DNA from: Pseudomonas sp. BN102
GTDB taxonomy: Bacteria; Pseudomonadota; Gammaproteobacteria; Pseudomonadales; Pseudomonadaceae
Assembly (NCBI RefSeq): GCF_029871245.1
Contig: NZ_SSON01000075.1
Coordinates: 76,943-140,942 of the forward strand
Reading direction: 5' to 3'
DNA length: 64,000 nucleotides
The notes beneath the pieces were generated by a model, which saw only the letters and a list, made by a program, of their open reading frames with translations, made no database searches and was not told the DNA's origin. A program made the position numbers and the translations under genes. Shown here in pieces: positions 9,098-17,214 of the stretch (the stretch's first letter is position 1; each line of letters begins with the position of its first letter).

Positions 9098-10029
9098 TGA
9101 ATGTCCTCTACTGCCTCCAGAAACTCGCACGCGCCTTGCTGACCGTGCTGCTGATCGTCAGCACGGTATTCATCGTTCTGCGCCTGTCCGGCGACCCGGC
9201 GATCTATGTGCTGGGCCTGGATGCCGATCCCCGCGCGCTGGATGCCTTTCGCCAGCAATGGGGGCTGGATCAGCCGTTGTGGCAGCAGTATCTGCAGTTT
9301 CTCGGCAACTGCCTGCAGGGAGACTTCGGCTACTCCTACTTCGAGGAGCGCGATGCGATGGTGGCGGTGCTGGAGCGCCTGCCAGCGACCCTGCTGCTGA
9401 TGGGGGTGACAGGTGTCTGCACCCTGCTGATCGGCATTCCGGTCGGCATCTGTGCCGCATTGCATCGCGACAGCTGGATCGATCGATTGACGATGCTGGT
9501 GTCGGTGGCCGGTTTCAGCCTGCCCAACTTCGTCTTCGGCATTCTGCTGATCCTGCTGTTCTCGGTTACCTGGCAGCTCCTGCCGACCGGCGGTAGCGGT
9601 AGCTGGCAGCACCTGGTGATGCCGGTGGTGACCATGACCCTGGCCGAAGCCGCGGTGCTCGCGCGTTTTACCCGCTCGGCGATGTTGGAGGCGCTGAACC
9701 AGCCCTACATGCGGACCGCGCGGGCCAAGGGGCTGCGCTGGCATCGGGCGGTTTTGCGGCACGCGCTGCCCAATGCCGCGATACCTCTGATTACGGTCAT
9801 AGGTTTCTTCGTCGGCACCCTGGTTGCGGGTGGCGTGGTGACCGAAAGCGTATTCGCCTGGCCGGGGCTGGGCAGGCTGTTCGTCAGCTCGGTGGCCAAT
9901 CGCGACCTGGCAGTGGTGCAGATCATCGTGATGCTGATCGCCAGCTCGATGGTGTTGACCAACCTGCTGGTCGACCTTTTGTACGGCTGGCTCGACCCAC
10001 GCGTGGGTGATTTGAGAAACAGAGGCTGA
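9097..10029 (+). CDS. ABC transporter permease, DppB-like
   Basis: A 310-residue inner-membrane permease with six predicted hydrophobic segments. It starts with a membrane helix (ARALLTVLLIVSTVFIVLRLSGDP), has the periplasmic loop DQPLWQQYLQFLGNCLQGDFGYSY characteristic of DppB/OppB proteins, and the EAA loop with YMRTARAKGL that contacts the ATPase. The ATG at 9097 overlaps the stop of the preceding gene by one base. Confidence 0.93.
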   Translation: MNVLYCLQKLARALLTVLLIVSTVFIVLRLSGDPAIYVLGLDADPRALDAFRQQWGLDQPLWQQYLQFLGNCLQGDFGYSYFEERDAMVAVLERLPATLLLMGVTGVCTLLIGIPVGICAALHRDSWIDRLTMLVSVAGFSLPNFVFGILLILLFSVTWQLLPTGGSGSWQHLVMPVVTMTLAEAAVLARFTRSAMLEALNQPYMRTARAKGLRWHRAVLRHALPNAAIPLITVIGFFVGTLVAGGVVTESVFAWPGLGRLFVSSVANRDLAVVQIIVMLIASSMVLTNLLVDLLYGWLDPRVGDLRNRG

Positions 10030-10030
10030 A

Positions 10031-10921
10031 ATGACGACGATGCGTGAGACGAATGCGAACGGGGGCGGCGATGCCAAGGTGCCGGCGGGTCGATTCCTGT
10101 GCCTGCCCCTGCTGATCTGGTTGTCCATGGGCTGGCTGGCGCTGCTGGTGCTGGTCGCCCTGACGGGCGATCTTTGGCTGCCCTATGACTACCAGCACAT
10201 CGACCTGCGGGCACGCCTGCAACCACCGATCTGGCTGGAGGCAGGGAGCTGGAACCATCTGCTCGGCACCGATCACCTCGGTCGGGACGTCCTGAGCCGC
10301 CTGGTCACGTCGGTGCAGGTAAGCCTGCTGGTGGCGCTGGTCGGCACCTTGATCAGCGCGCTGCTCGGCACCCTGGTCGGCCTGCTGGCGACCCACTTCC
10401 GGGGATGGGTGGACGACCTGGCGATGATCGCCATCGATTACCAGGCCTCCATCCCGTTCATGATTCTGGCCTTGGCCGTGGTGGCGTTCTTCAGCAACAG
10501 CCTGATGCTGTTCATCCTGCTGATGGGGCTGTTCGGTTGGGAGCGGTACGCCCGTATCGCGCGTGGCCTGGCACTGTCGTCGGTGCAGCACGGCTACGCG
10601 GTGGCGGTGCGCACCCTCGGAGCTTCGCCGTGGCGGGTCTACGGCCGGCATATCCTGCCGAACATCGCCAACGCGCTGATCGTCAATATGACGTTGAACT
10701 TCCCGCAGACCATCATGCTGGAAACCTCCTTGAGCTTTCTCGGCCTTGGCATCCAGCCGCCGATGAGCAGCCTCGGCAACATGGTCGGCTTCGGTCGCGA
10801 CTATCTGCTGACGGCCTGGTGGTTGGCGACTTTGCCGGCGCTGGTGATCTTTTTCACCACCCTGGCGTTTTCACTGCTGGGTGACTGGGTGCGGGACAAG
10901 CTGAATCCTACCAGCCGGTAA
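10031..10921 (+). CDS. ABC transporter permease, DppC-like
   Basis: A 296-residue permease, the partner of the DppB-like protein. It has an N-terminal OppC-type segment, the motif HLLGTDHLGRDVLSRL, a run of hydrophobic helices and an EAA loop (YAVAVRTLGAS). The gene begins one base after the previous stop, with GAGG upstream. It ends the operon; a strong bidirectional terminator follows. With SBP, two ATPases and DppB it makes a complete importer. Confidence 0.93.
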   Translation: MTTMRETNANGGGDAKVPAGRFLCLPLLIWLSMGWLALLVLVALTGDLWLPYDYQHIDLRARLQPPIWLEAGSWNHLLGTDHLGRDVLSRLVTSVQVSLLVALVGTLISALLGTLVGLLATHFRGWVDDLAMIAIDYQASIPFMILALAVVAFFSNSLMLFILLMGLFGWERYARIARGLALSSVQHGYAVAVRTLGASPWRVYGRHILPNIANALIVNMTLNFPQTIMLETSLSFLGLGIQPPMSSLGNMVGFGRDYLLTAWWLATLPALVIFFTTLAFSLLGDWVRDKLNPTSR

Positions 10922-10957
10922 TACGGAGACTGTTCGGCGGCTTTTATCGGCAGCATG

Positions 10958-10987
10958 AAAAAGGGAGGCTCGAGGGCCTCCCTTTTT
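10958..10987. terminator. Bidirectional terminator between dppC-like gene and bamD
   Basis: AAAAAGGGAGGC (10958-10969) and GCCTCCCTTTTT (10976-10987) form a 12-bp stem with a 6-base loop. A/T runs on both sides allow use by both converging genes. Confidence 0.9.
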
Positions 10988-11002
10988 CGTACGGGCGCTG
11001 CT

Positions 11003-12022
11003 TCAGTCGAACAGTCCGAAGGTCATGTAGCTGAACCAGGAGCGGTCGCTGTCGTTGGCTTCCGACTCGTGCTCTTCTTCCTGCACGTCGTCCTGGTTTT
11101 CCGGCAGCAGTTCCTGCGGAATTTGATCCTTGGCGTCTTCGTACTGCTTGATCACGTCCTGGGCGCCGCGGGTTTCGCCCGGGGGCAGCGGCGCGTCGCT
11201 TTCGATCAGGCCCAGGGTGGCCTTGGCCAGCCAGGAGCGGTTGTCGGCTTCTTCTTCGCGGGGGACGAACTGGCCGTTCACCAGGGTCGGGTGGTCCGGG
11301 TAGTTCAGCTTCAGGGTTTCCAGGCTGGAGGCGGCCAGGTCGTTCAGGCCCAAGCGCTGGTAGGACTCGACCATCACGGCCAGGCCATCGCCCACGGCCG
11401 GGGTTTCCTGGAAGTTTTCCACCACGTAGCGGCCGCGGTTGGCGGCGGCGACATAGGCCTGGCGGGTCAGGTAGTAGTGGGCGACGTGGATCTCGTAGGC
11501 GGCCAGCAGGTTGCGCAGGTAGATCATGCGCTGCTTGGCGTCCGGGGCGTAGCGGCTGTTCGGATAGCGGCTGGTGAGCTGGGCGAACTCGTTGTAGGAG
11601 TCGCGGGCGGCGCCCGGGTCACGCTTGGTCATGTCCAGCGGCAGGAAGCGCGCCAGCAGGCCACGGTCCTGTTCGAAGGAGGCCAGGCCCTTCAGGTAGT
11701 AGGCGTAGTCGACGTTGGGATGCTGCGGGTGCAGGCGGATGAAGCGCTCGGCAGCGGACTTGGCGGCTTCCGGCTCGACGTTCTTGTAGTAGGCGTAGAT
11801 CAGTTCCAGCTGCGCCTGCTCGGCGTAACGGCCGAAGGGGTAACGGGATTCCAGGGCCTTCAGCTTGGCGACAGCAGGGGTGTAGCTGCTGTTGTCCAGG
11901 TCTGCCTGGGCCTGCTGATACAGCTCGGCTTCGCTCAGGTTCTCGTCCACCACTTCCTTGTTGGAGGAACAGGCGGCGGTGAGGGCGAGAGTGGCGATCA
12001 GCAGCAGGTGTTTCACTTGCAT
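11003..12022 (-). CDS. bamD: BamD, outer-membrane protein assembly lipoprotein
   Basis: A 339-residue lipoprotein of the BAM complex, which inserts beta-barrel proteins in the outer membrane. A lipoprotein signal ends in the lipobox LTAAC (Cys18). TPR repeats follow: [56 protein letters not shown]. The acidic C-terminal tail (residues 300-330) is longer than in enteric BamD (about 245), as usual in Pseudomonas (older name comL). It is divergent from rluD. Confidence 0.95.
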   Translation of the reverse strand: MQVKHLLLIATLALTAACSSNKEVVDENLSEAELYQQAQADLDNSSYTPAVAKLKALESRYPFGRYAEQAQLELIYAYYKNVEPEAAKSAAERFIRLHPQHPNVDYAYYLKGLASFEQDRGLLARFLPLDMTKRDPGAARDSYNEFAQLTSRYPNSRYAPDAKQRMIYLRNLLAAYEIHVAHYYLTRQAYVAAANRGRYVVENFQETPAVGDGLAVMVESYQRLGLNDLAASSLETLKLNYPDHPTLVNGQFVPREEEADNRSWLAKATLGLIESDAPLPPGETRGAQDVIKQYEDAKDQIPQELLPENQDDVQEEEHESEANDSDRSWFSYMTFGLFD

Positions 12023-12169
12023 GGCGGCTTGCGTCCCTGTGACGGCTGGCTGTCTTGGCTGGAGCCGTCCTGTTATGATGGGCGCCCCGGAACCCCCGGG
12101 ACAAAGACGCGGTATTTAACCACAAGCGCGCAACCGAAACCAAAGGCTGCGCCCCCTCCGTTCCCGAGC

Positions 12170-13144
12170 ATGTCTTCCATCAACAAACAGGTCATCCAAC
12201 TCAGCGCCGAGGTACCGTCCGAATTGGGCGGGCAACGTCTCGACCAGATCGCTGCGCAACTTTTCGCCGAGCACTCCCGTTCCCGCCTGGCCGGCTGGAT
12301 CAAGGACGGCCTTCTCACAGTCGACGGCAGCGTGCTGCGCCCGCGCGACATCGTGCACGGCGGTGCGTTGCTGGAGCTGAATGCCGAGCAGGAGTCCCAG
12401 GGAGAGTGGGTAGCCCAGGACATCGAGCTTGATATCGTCTACGAAGACGAGCACCTGCTGGTGCTGGACAAGCCCGCCGGCCTGGTGGTGCATCCGGCTG
12501 CCGGGCATGCCGACGGCACCCTGCTGAATGCCCTGCTGCACCACGTGCCGGGTCTGACCAATGTGCCGCGGGCCGGTATCGTCCACCGCCTGGACAAGGA
12601 CACCACCGGTCTGATGGTGGTGGCCAAGACCCTCGAAGCCCACACCAGCCTGGTGGCGCAGCTGCAGGCCCGCAGCGTGAGCCGTATCTATGAGGCCGTG
12701 GTGGTCGGTGTGATCACCGCTGGCGGCAAGGTCGATGCCCCCATCGGCCGGCATGGCCAGCAACGCCAGCGCATGGCCGTGGTCGCGGGCGGCAAGCCGG
12801 CGGTCAGCCACTACCGGGTGCTGGAGCGTTTCCGTTCCCATACCCATGCCCGCGTCAAGCTGGAAACCGGCCGCACCCACCAGATCCGTGTGCACATGGC
12901 CTATGTGAACTACCCGCTGGTTGGCGACCCGGTCTACGGCGGGCGCTTCCGCATTCCGCCGGCGGCCAGCCCGACCCTGGTGCAGACCCTCAAGGAGTTC
13001 CCACGCCAGGCGCTGCATGCGCGTTTCCTCGAGCTGGACCATCCGGTGACCGGCGCGCGCATGAAGTGGGAATCGCCCCTGCCCGACGATTTCGTCTGGC
13101 TGCTCAGCCTGCTGCGCCAGGACCGCGAGTCCTTCGAGCAATGA
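12170..13144 (+). CDS. rluD: RluD, 23S rRNA pseudouridine synthase
   Basis: A 324-residue enzyme that makes pseudouridines 1911, 1915 and 1917 in helix 69 of 23S rRNA. An S4 RNA-binding domain occupies residues 15-85; the catalytic Asp142 is in the RluA-family motif HRLDKDTTGLMV, and LETGRTHQIRVHM follows. The ATG at 12170 was chosen because the upstream open frame overlaps bamD and has no conserved content. The stop overlaps the pgeF start (ATGA). Confidence 0.94.
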   Translation: MSSINKQVIQLSAEVPSELGGQRLDQIAAQLFAEHSRSRLAGWIKDGLLTVDGSVLRPRDIVHGGALLELNAEQESQGEWVAQDIELDIVYEDEHLLVLDKPAGLVVHPAAGHADGTLLNALLHHVPGLTNVPRAGIVHRLDKDTTGLMVVAKTLEAHTSLVAQLQARSVSRIYEAVVVGVITAGGKVDAPIGRHGQQRQRMAVVAGGKPAVSHYRVLERFRSHTHARVKLETGRTHQIRVHMAYVNYPLVGDPVYGGRFRIPPAASPTLVQTLKEFPRQALHARFLELDHPVTGARMKWESPLPDDFVWLLSLLRQDRESFEQ

Positions 13145-13866
13145 ACGCCTGGCTGACGCCCGACTGGCCCGCTCCGGCAAGGGTGCGGGCCTGCGTCACC
13201 ACCCGCGAGGGGGGCGTCAGCCTGCCGCCATATGAAGGCCTGAACCTCGGCAGCCACGTCGAGGACGACCCGCTGGCCGTCGAGCAGAACCGCAAGCTCC
13301 TGACCTCAGCCCTCGGCTGCCGGCCCGCCTGGCTGAGCCAGGTCCATGGCGTGCGTGTGGTCGAGGCCAATCCGAGCCGGGTCGATGAAGCCGACGCCAG
13401 CTGGATCGCTGAGCCGGGCATCGCCGCCGCCGTGCTCACCGCCGATTGCCTGCCGGCGCTTTTCTGCGACCGTGCCGGGACCCGCGTCGCGGCTGCCCAC
13501 GCCGGTTGGCGCGGACTGGCGGGCGGTGTGCTGGAGGCGACTCTGGACGCCCTGGCGCTGAAGCCGGAAGAGGTACTGGTCTGGCTCGGCCCGGCTATCG
13601 GTCCAGCCGCCTTCGAAGTCGGCCCGGAAGTGCGCGAAGCGTTCCTTGCCAGTCATCCGGAAGCGGACCAGGCCTTCCAACCCAGCGCCAATGCCGGGAA
13701 GTTCATGGCCGACATCTACCAGTTGGCGCGAATCCGCCTGGCCGCGCGTGGTGTACAGGCCGTGTACGGCGGCGGCTTCTGCACCGTCAGCGATCCACGC
13801 TTCTATTCCTACCGCCGCGCTTCGCGCACCGGCCGTTTCGCCAGCCTGGTCTGGCTGGCGGACTGA
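13141..13866 (+). CDS. pgeF: PgeF/YfiH-family peptidoglycan-editing factor (laccase-domain protein)
   Basis: A 241-residue DUF152/YfiH protein. The family Zn/Cu motifs are visible: LSQVHG with a His, TADCLPALFCD with a Cys, and AAAHAGWRGLAGGV with a His. Proteins of this family are called polyphenol oxidases in older annotation; in E. coli the protein prevents misincorporation of L-Ser into peptidoglycan, hence PgeF. It is translationally coupled to rluD by ATGA, an order kept in many gammaproteobacteria. Confidence 0.9.
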   Translation: MNAWLTPDWPAPARVRACVTTREGGVSLPPYEGLNLGSHVEDDPLAVEQNRKLLTSALGCRPAWLSQVHGVRVVEANPSRVDEADASWIAEPGIAAAVLTADCLPALFCDRAGTRVAAAHAGWRGLAGGVLEATLDALALKPEEVLVWLGPAIGPAAFEVGPEVREAFLASHPEADQAFQPSANAGKFMADIYQLARIRLAARGVQAVYGGGFCTVSDPRFYSYRRASRTGRFASLVWLAD

Positions 13867-13881
13867 TCGATCAGTCACGCT

Positions 13882-13918
13882 GTGGCGCGATTTCATTCGC
13901 GAATGAAATCGCTCCCAC
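13882..13918. repeat. Short REP-like palindrome after pgeF
   Basis: GTGGCGCGATTTCATTCGC is followed at once by GAATGAAATCGCTCCCAC. This is the outer stem of the larger three-hairpin repeats found elsewhere in the window, here without the middle part. Confidence 0.7.
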
Positions 13919-13964
13919 TGATATTTGCCTGCAAGCCTTCCTGACCCAAGTCAACCGCGCAAAG

Positions 13965-13992
13965 GTTGAATCCCCCAGAATCGTCCCTATCT
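13965..13992 (+). promoter_or_regulatory. Sigma-32 heat-shock promoter of clpB
   Basis: GTTGAA at 13965-13970, a 14-base spacer, then CCCTATCT at 13985-13992. This agrees with the heat-shock consensus (cTTGAA, 13-15 bases, CCCCATnT) and lies about 75 bases before clpB. Confidence 0.82.
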
Positions 13993-14068
13993 AAGCTTCA
14001 TCCCGGCGGGCTTTTCTTGTCTGGCGCCGTCATCGTGCCAGCCCGCTATCTAAAGGAAGGACGAACCC

Positions 14069-16633
14069 ATGCGAATCGACCGTTTGACCAGCAAGCTGCA
14101 ACTGGCGCTTTCCGACGCCCAGTCCCTGGCGGTTGGCCACGACCACCCGGCCATCGAGCCCGTACACCTGGTGTTGGCCCTGCTTGACCAGCAGGGTGGC
14201 TCCATCAAGCCCCTGCTCATGCAGGTGGGCTTCGACGTGGTGGCCCTGCGCCAGGGCCTCACCCGCGAACTCGACCACCTGCCGAAGATCCAGAACCCCA
14301 CCGGCGACGTGAACCTGTCCCAGGACCTGGCGCGCCTGCTCAACCAGGCCGACCGCCTGTCCCAGCAGAAGGGCGACCAATTCATCTCCAGCGAGCTGGT
14401 GCTGCTCGCCGCAATGGACGAGAACACCCGCCTCGGCAAGCTGCTGCTCGGCCAGGGCGTGACCCGCAAGGCCCTGGAAAATGCCGTCGCCAACCTGCGT
14501 GGCGGCCAGGCGGTGAACGACCCCAATGCCGAGGAATCCCGCCAGGCTCTGGACAAGTACAGCGTCGACCTGACCAAGCGTGCCGAGGAGGGCAAGCTGG
14601 ACCCGGTGATCGGCCGTGACGACGAGATCCGTCGCACCATCCAGGTCCTGCAGCGGCGGACCAAGAACAACCCGGTGCTGATCGGCGAGCCCGGCGTCGG
14701 CAAGACCGCCATTGCCGAAGGCCTGGCCCAGCGTATCGTCAACGGCGAAGTGCCCGACGGCCTCAAGGACAAGCGTTTGCTGGCCCTGGACATGGGGGCG
14801 CTGATCGCCGGCGCCAAGTTCCGCGGCGAGTTCGAGGAGCGCCTGAAGGCCGTGCTCAACGAGCTGGCCAAGCAGGAAGGCCGGGTCATCCTCTTCATCG
14901 ACGAACTGCACACCATGGTCGGTGCCGGCAAGGCCGAGGGCGCCATGGACGCCGGCAATATGCTCAAGCCGGCCCTGGCCCGCGGTGAGCTGCACTGCGT
15001 CGGCGCTACCACGCTGGACGAGTACCGCCAGTACATCGAAAAGGACGCCGCGCTGGAACGCCGTTTCCAGAAGGTGCTGGTGGACGAGCCGAACGAGGAG
15101 GACACCATCGCCATCCTGCGCGGCCTGAAGGAACGCTATGAGGTGCACCACGGCGTGACCATCACCGACGGCGCCATCATCGCCGCGGCCAAGCTGTCGC
15201 ACCGCTACATCACCGACCGCCAGTTGCCAGACAAGGCCATCGACCTGATCGACGAAGCCGCCAGCCGCATCCGCATGGAGATCGACTCCAAGCCCGAGGC
15301 CCTGGACCGCTTGGATCGCCGCCTGATCCAGCTGAAGATCGAGCGCGAGGCGCTGAAGAAGGAAGAGGACGAAGCCGCCAGGAAGCGCCTGGCCAAGCTG
15401 GAGGAAGACATCCTCAAGCTGGAGCGCGAATATGCCGACCTGGAAGAAATCTGGAAGTCCGAGAAGGCCGAGGTGCAAGGTTCGGCGCAGATCCAGCAGA
15501 AGATCGAACAGGCCCGGCAGGACATGGAGGCCGCGCGGCGCAAGGGCGACCTGCAGCGCATGGCGGAACTGCAGTACGGCGTGATTCCAGACCTGGAACG
15601 CAGCCTGCAGATGGTCGACCAGCATGGCAAGACCGAGAACCAGCTGCTGCGCAACAAGGTCACCGACGAAGAGATCGCCGAAGTGGTCTCCAAGTGGACC
15701 GGCATTCCGGTGGCGAAAATGCTCGAAGGCGAGCGCGAGAAGCTGCTGCGCATGGAAGATGACCTGCACAAACGGGTGATCGGCCAGCACGAGGCCGTGG
15801 TCGCCGTCGCCAACGCCGTGCGTCGCTCCCGCGCCGGCCTGGCCGACCCGAACCGGCCCAGTGGTTCCTTCCTCTTCCTCGGCCCGACCGGGGTGGGCAA
15901 GACCGAGCTGTGCAAGGCGCTGGCCGAGTTCCTCTTCGATACCGAGGAGGCGCTGGTGCGCATCGACATGTCCGAATTCATGGAGAAGCACTCGGTGGCA
16001 CGCCTGATCGGCGCGCCGCCGGGCTACGTCGGCTATGAGGAGGGTGGCTACCTGACTGAGGCGGTGCGCCGCAAACCTTACTCCGTGGTGCTGATGGACG
16101 AAGTGGAAAAGGCCCACCCGGATGTCTTCAACGTGCTGCTGCAGGTGCTGGAGGACGGTCGCCTGACCGACAGCCACGGTCGCACCGTGGACTTCCGCAA
16201 TACGGTGGTGGTGATGACCTCCAACCTGGGCTCATCGCAGATCCAGGAACTGGTCGGCGACCTCGAGGCGCAGCGCGCGGCGGTGATGGACGCGGTGAGC
16301 GCGCACTTCCGCCCCGAGTTCATCAACCGGATCGACGAAGTGGTGGTGTTCGAACCGCTGGGCCGCGAACAGATAGGCGGCATCGCCGAGATCCAGCTGC
16401 AACGCCTGCGCAAGCGGCTGGCTGAGCGCGAGCTGAGCCTGGAGTTGAGCCCGGAGGCCCTGGACAAGCTGATCGCCGTGGGTTACGACCCGGTCTATGG
16501 CGCTCGTCCGCTGAAGCGGGCGATCCAGCGCTGGATCGAGAACCCGCTGGCCCAGCAGATACTCGCCGGCCGCTTCGGCCCTGGCGCCACCATCGCCGCC
16601 AGGGTGGAGGGCGAGGAGATCGTCTTCAGCTGA
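14069..16633 (+). CDS. clpB: ClpB, ATP-dependent disaggregase
   Basis: An 854-residue Hsp100 chaperone that pulls proteins from aggregates together with DnaK in the cytoplasm. Order: Clp N-domain repeats (1-150), first AAA+ module with GEPGVGKT near 206, the coiled-coil middle domain (about 410-530, [20 protein letters not shown]), second AAA+ module with GPTGVGKTE near 605 and the D2-small domain at the end. Length equals the P. aeruginosa protein. AAGGAAGG precedes the ATG, a sigma-32 promoter lies upstream and a terminator downstream, so it is a single-gene unit. Confidence 0.97.
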   Translation: MRIDRLTSKLQLALSDAQSLAVGHDHPAIEPVHLVLALLDQQGGSIKPLLMQVGFDVVALRQGLTRELDHLPKIQNPTGDVNLSQDLARLLNQADRLSQQKGDQFISSELVLLAAMDENTRLGKLLLGQGVTRKALENAVANLRGGQAVNDPNAEESRQALDKYSVDLTKRAEEGKLDPVIGRDDEIRRTIQVLQRRTKNNPVLIGEPGVGKTAIAEGLAQRIVNGEVPDGLKDKRLLALDMGALIAGAKFRGEFEERLKAVLNELAKQEGRVILFIDELHTMVGAGKAEGAMDAGNMLKPALARGELHCVGATTLDEYRQYIEKDAALERRFQKVLVDEPNEEDTIAILRGLKERYEVHHGVTITDGAIIAAAKLSHRYITDRQLPDKAIDLIDEAASRIRMEIDSKPEALDRLDRRLIQLKIEREALKKEEDEAARKRLAKLEEDILKLEREYADLEEIWKSEKAEVQGSAQIQQKIEQARQDMEAARRKGDLQRMAELQYGVIPDLERSLQMVDQHGKTENQLLRNKVTDEEIAEVVSKWTGIPVAKMLEGEREKLLRMEDDLHKRVIGQHEAVVAVANAVRRSRAGLADPNRPSGSFLFLGPTGVGKTELCKALAEFLFDTEEALVRIDMSEFMEKHSVARLIGAPPGYVGYEEGGYLTEAVRRKPYSVVLMDEVEKAHPDVFNVLLQVLEDGRLTDSHGRTVDFRNTVVVMTSNLGSSQIQELVGDLEAQRAAVMDAVSAHFRPEFINRIDEVVVFEPLGREQIGGIAEIQLQRLRKRLAERELSLELSPEALDKLIAVGYDPVYGARPLKRAIQRWIENPLAQQILAGRFGPGATIAARVEGEEIVFS

Positions 16634-16650
16634 TCTCCGGCACAAGACAA

Positions 16651-16673
16651 AGCCCCGCGTTGCGGGGCTTTTC
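16651..16673 (+). terminator. Terminator of clpB
   Basis: AGCCCCGC and GCGGGGCT (16651-16658 with 16662-16669) pair around a 3-base loop and are followed by TTTTCTTT. Confidence 0.88.
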
Positions 16674-16700
16674 TTTGCGCATCTGTCAGGTGCCACACCC

Positions 16701-16798
16701 TGTGGGGGCGAATTCATTCGCCAAGGGCAGCGAAGCTGCCCCCGAAAGCATCGAGGGGCAGCCCTTCGGCCTGCTCAGCGATTGAAATCGCCCCCACA
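16701..16798. repeat. Three-hairpin intergenic repeat, copy 1
   Basis: TGTGGGGGCGAATTCATTCG opens the element and GATTGAAATCGCCCCCACA closes it as an imperfect inverted repeat. The inside holds the hairpin GGGCAGC-gaa-GCTGCCC. Four other copies lie at 35908, 39636, 43610 and 49093. Confidence 0.85.
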
Positions 16799-16828
16799 TT
16801 GGCCGGTGTCGCGCAACAAGCCCTCGAT

Positions 16829-16859
16829 GGTGGATCGGTGAAGCGTGATCCACCCTACG
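16829..16859. repeat. Second dispersed repeat type, copy 1
   Basis: GGTGGATCGGTGAAG runs into CGTGATCCACC; the ends are inverted (GGTGGATC/GATCCACC). The reverse complement recurs with one mismatch in 26 at 24302-24327. It overlaps the 3' end of the PilZ gene by a few bases. Confidence 0.7.
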
Positions 16860-17196
16860 GCGCGCGGATGAACTCCAGCAGGGATTCCAGCAGGGCTGCC
16901 TGGTCGTCGGCCAGGTCGATGATATGGAAGCCCGCCCAGCAGTTTCGCTCGTCTTCGCCAGCTCGAGTCCAGAGGCAATCGGCGCCCAGCCGGACCTCTT
17001 CTATGCCTTCGACCCAGGTCAGCGGCACCAGCCGGCATTCCCACACCGAATCGGCGACCAGTGGCATTTCGCTGAGCAGCATGAAACCGTCCATCGACAA
17101 GTCGACGATGCGGCCCAGGCGCTGTTCCGAATGCAGATCGAATACTTCCAGCTGCAGCCCTGTGGCGTGGCGATTCTGCTGGCGACGTTCATCCAT
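16855..17196 (-). CDS. PilZ-domain protein (predicted c-di-GMP receptor)
   Basis: A 113-residue single-domain protein. The N-terminal RRQQNRH gives the RxxxR element, and DLSMDG the (D/N)xSxxG element; together these bind c-di-GMP in PilZ domains. The remainder is beta-rich (VWECRLVPLTWVEG, CWAGFHIIDL). GAGGAG lies upstream of the ATG. It follows the DUF1631 gene by 18 bases on the same strand, so the two are probably co-transcribed. Its target is unknown; PilZ proteins act on pili, flagella, alginate or cellulose. Confidence 0.85.
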   Translation of the reverse strand: MDERRQQNRHATGLQLEVFDLHSEQRLGRIVDLSMDGFMLLSEMPLVADSVWECRLVPLTWVEGIEEVRLGADCLWTRAGEDERNCWAGFHIIDLADDQAALLESLLEFIRAP

Positions 17197-17214
17197 GGCG
17201 GCTCCTCGGCGGGC

